DNA of 17,163 bases. It comes from Bremia lactucae. Taxonomy: Eukaryota > Oomycota > Peronosporomycetes > Peronosporales > Peronosporaceae. Shown piece after piece: positions 15,742-17,163 of the stretch (the first letter of the stretch is position 1; the number at the start of each line of letters is the position of its first letter). Where the stretch lies: contig NW_027152062.1 in NCBI RefSeq assembly GCF_004359215.1, positions 1,348,951-1,366,113 of the forward strand. The letters run 5' to 3'. The notes under the pieces were generated by a model. It saw nothing but the letters and a program-made list of their open reading frames with translations, ran no database searches and was not told the DNA's origin. The position numbers were made by a program, and so were the translations under genes.

Positions 15742-17163
15742 GTGACCTTTGGATCAGTCTCTAATGAAGAGGACGGGCCTTCGAACGAGGTGTTCGAGGC
15801 CGTCAAAGACGAAATTTCGGAGGCATCCTCAGTTGAGGTGCTCCGGCAAGTCTTTAAATCTGCCGAGGAGATAGTAAATCTCCCGGAGATGTCGTGGGAT
15901 CTGTTCCTTGCCGAATTAAAGAAGAAAAGATTCACGAAATAGTCGCACCAGTTCCAGAAGAGAACTTGGTGGACTGTTACTCGTCGTCCATAATAGACGA
16001 GAGCGACCTAGAAACGGACAAAAAGAAGCGGTTTGCTGCTCAAGGCCGGGATGCCTTGGATGACAGTCCAATCTTTGAGATTCTGTGGAAACATCGCGAT
16101 GTGTTCCCAGAAGAAGTGCCGAGCCGCCTACCAGCAGATAGGGGCATCGGGCACGAGATAGACCTCGAACCTGGCACCAAGTATTGTGTGACCAGGCAAT
16201 GGCCGTTGCCGAAAGAACAAGTCGATTATATCGATGAGTTCTTCGACAAGCGAGCCAAGGCGGGACATGTGCGTGAGAGCAAATCGCCTCACTGCAGCCC
16301 GACCTTTTGTGTGCGTAAAGCAACAGGTGGATGGCGCGTAATTGATGCTTACAAAAAGGTGATCATGGCGATCATACCGGCTCAAACGCCAATCCCGCGG
16401 AAAGATGTTTTCTTGAACTCCATGAGAAAGTCAACTATTTTTCCGCGTTGGATTGAAAGGATGGCTACTATCAGGTACTCATGAGAGAGTCCCGATGCAG
16501 CCAAAACAGCTCTAAGCACCCAAGCAGTATGCTTTAAGAGTGACTTGTGATGCCCCAAAGTTTGAAAAACGGACCAGCGACATTCAACCGAGTGATGGCT
16601 CACGTGATGCGTCAGCACCGTGCCTACGCGCCTCATTACTTTGACGATGTATTCGTGCATAGTAGGGCCGAGGACGGGCTGAGCGCAATAGAATCGCACA
16701 AGCGTCATTTAGACGCTGTGTTGCAGACTTTAAAGGACGCCCAATTGTACGTCAACTTGCAAAAGTGCGTCATAGGGGTCCCTGAGATACCTGTACTGGG
16801 CTGCATCGTTGGTACACATGGTGTACGAGCAGACCCAGACAAGGTAAAATCAGTAAAGGAATGGCCAATCCCACGGCATGTGAAGGATTTGCGCCAATTC
16901 CTAGGGCTCGCTAATTACTTGCATAAGTATAGCAAGAATTATGCGGAGCAAACTAAACCATTATCTGATCTCCTTAAAAAGGACACAGAATGGGTTTGGT
17001 TAAAAGAACAAGAAGATGCGTTCACATCAGTGAAGCAATCTCTTGTAGAGGCACCGGTCTTGGCATTGCCAGACGCGGATAAGCCCTTTAGCGTCGTCTG
17101 CGATGCAAGTAATTTTGCAATCGGCAGCGCGCTCATGCAGAAGGATGACGACGGCGTTGACCG
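15742..17163 (+). pseudogene. element D reverse transcriptase and start of RNase H, runs off the window
   Basis: An acidic N-terminal linker (15742-15920) shifts frame near 15915 into the reverse transcriptase: FEILWKHRDVFPEEVPSRLP, ADRGIGHEIDL, HCSPTFCVRKATGGWRVID and IPAQTPIPRKD. A shift near 16440 gives SALD-stop-KDGYYQVLMRES, containing the first catalytic Asp. Stops lie at 16454-16456, 16535-16537 and 16541-16543; the last two stand where a WEW motif is expected. From 16544 to the window end the frame is open: MPQSLKNGPATFNRVMAHV, YFDDVFVHS (the YxDD active site, about 16639), EIPVLGCIVGTHGVRADPDK, LRQFLGLANYLHKYSKNYAE, LLKKDTEWVW and VVCDASNFAIGSALMQ, the first RNase H motif. It copies element RNA into DNA. 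The order gag-protease-RT-RNase H is that of Ty3/gypsy elements. Confidence 0.9.

Noticed and set aside
15916..16323. 135-codon minus-strand frame opposite reverse transcriptase
   Set aside because: The plus strand here carries conserved reverse-transcriptase motifs (EEVPSRLP, TFCVRKATGGWRVID); the minus frame shows no domain or coiled coil.

Overview
The window looks like a repeat-rich stretch of an oomycete nuclear genome (Peronosporales, Phytophthora or downy-mildew type). This is inferred from the style of the Ty3/gypsy proteins, a Mutator-like transposase with 70-100 nt introns, a four-repeat annexin, and a small secreted protein. No rRNA, tRNA or CRISPR array was seen.

Layout. (1) 1-2700: two host genes on the minus strand, a small predicted secreted and possibly GPI-anchored Ser/Thr-rich protein (22-486) and an annexin with a long Gln/Pro/Tyr-rich C-terminal tail (736-2694). 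(2) 2905-5842: a Mutator-like DNA transposon (MULE) with long terminal inverted repeats built partly from a 21-bp unit. It encloses a broken transposase gene whose four introns can be placed at base resolution. (3) 5850-6440: a piece of Ty3/gypsy integrase (element A) that begins just inside the right end of the MULE. It ends at a 124-bp near-perfect palindrome containing a probable TA-flanked miniature transposon. (4) 6545-about 10750: the 3' part of a second retroelement (element B): end of reverse transcriptase, RNase H, integrase, chromodomain, polypurine tract and LTR start, with many stops and frameshifts. (5) About 10750-11690: LTR-type DNA containing a diverged direct repeat in which each copy carries three consecutive hairpins, followed by an LTR edge facing the opposite way. 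(6) 11690-14000: a third element (C) on the minus strand, ending tail-to-tail with B. (7) 14000-17163: a fourth element (D) on the plus strand with gag, zinc knuckle, protease, reverse transcriptase and the start of RNase H, running off the window.

The most interesting observation is that elements B and C, although in opposite orientation and different in sequence, share one architecture. Between the 3' LTR and the end of pol each carries coding-like sequence on the strand opposite to pol. It starts next to the LTR, runs toward pol, ends in a coiled coil and basic tail, and overlaps the integrase linker/chromodomain end of pol. This looks like a convergent, partly overlapping second gene in this retroelement lineage; both copies here are decayed.

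Other structural signals are a very high density of perfect short inverted repeats across element B, frameshifts that sit on homopolymers of eight bases, and no visible target-site duplication at the MULE. None of the transposon genes looks intact, so the only likely functional genes are the two at the left.
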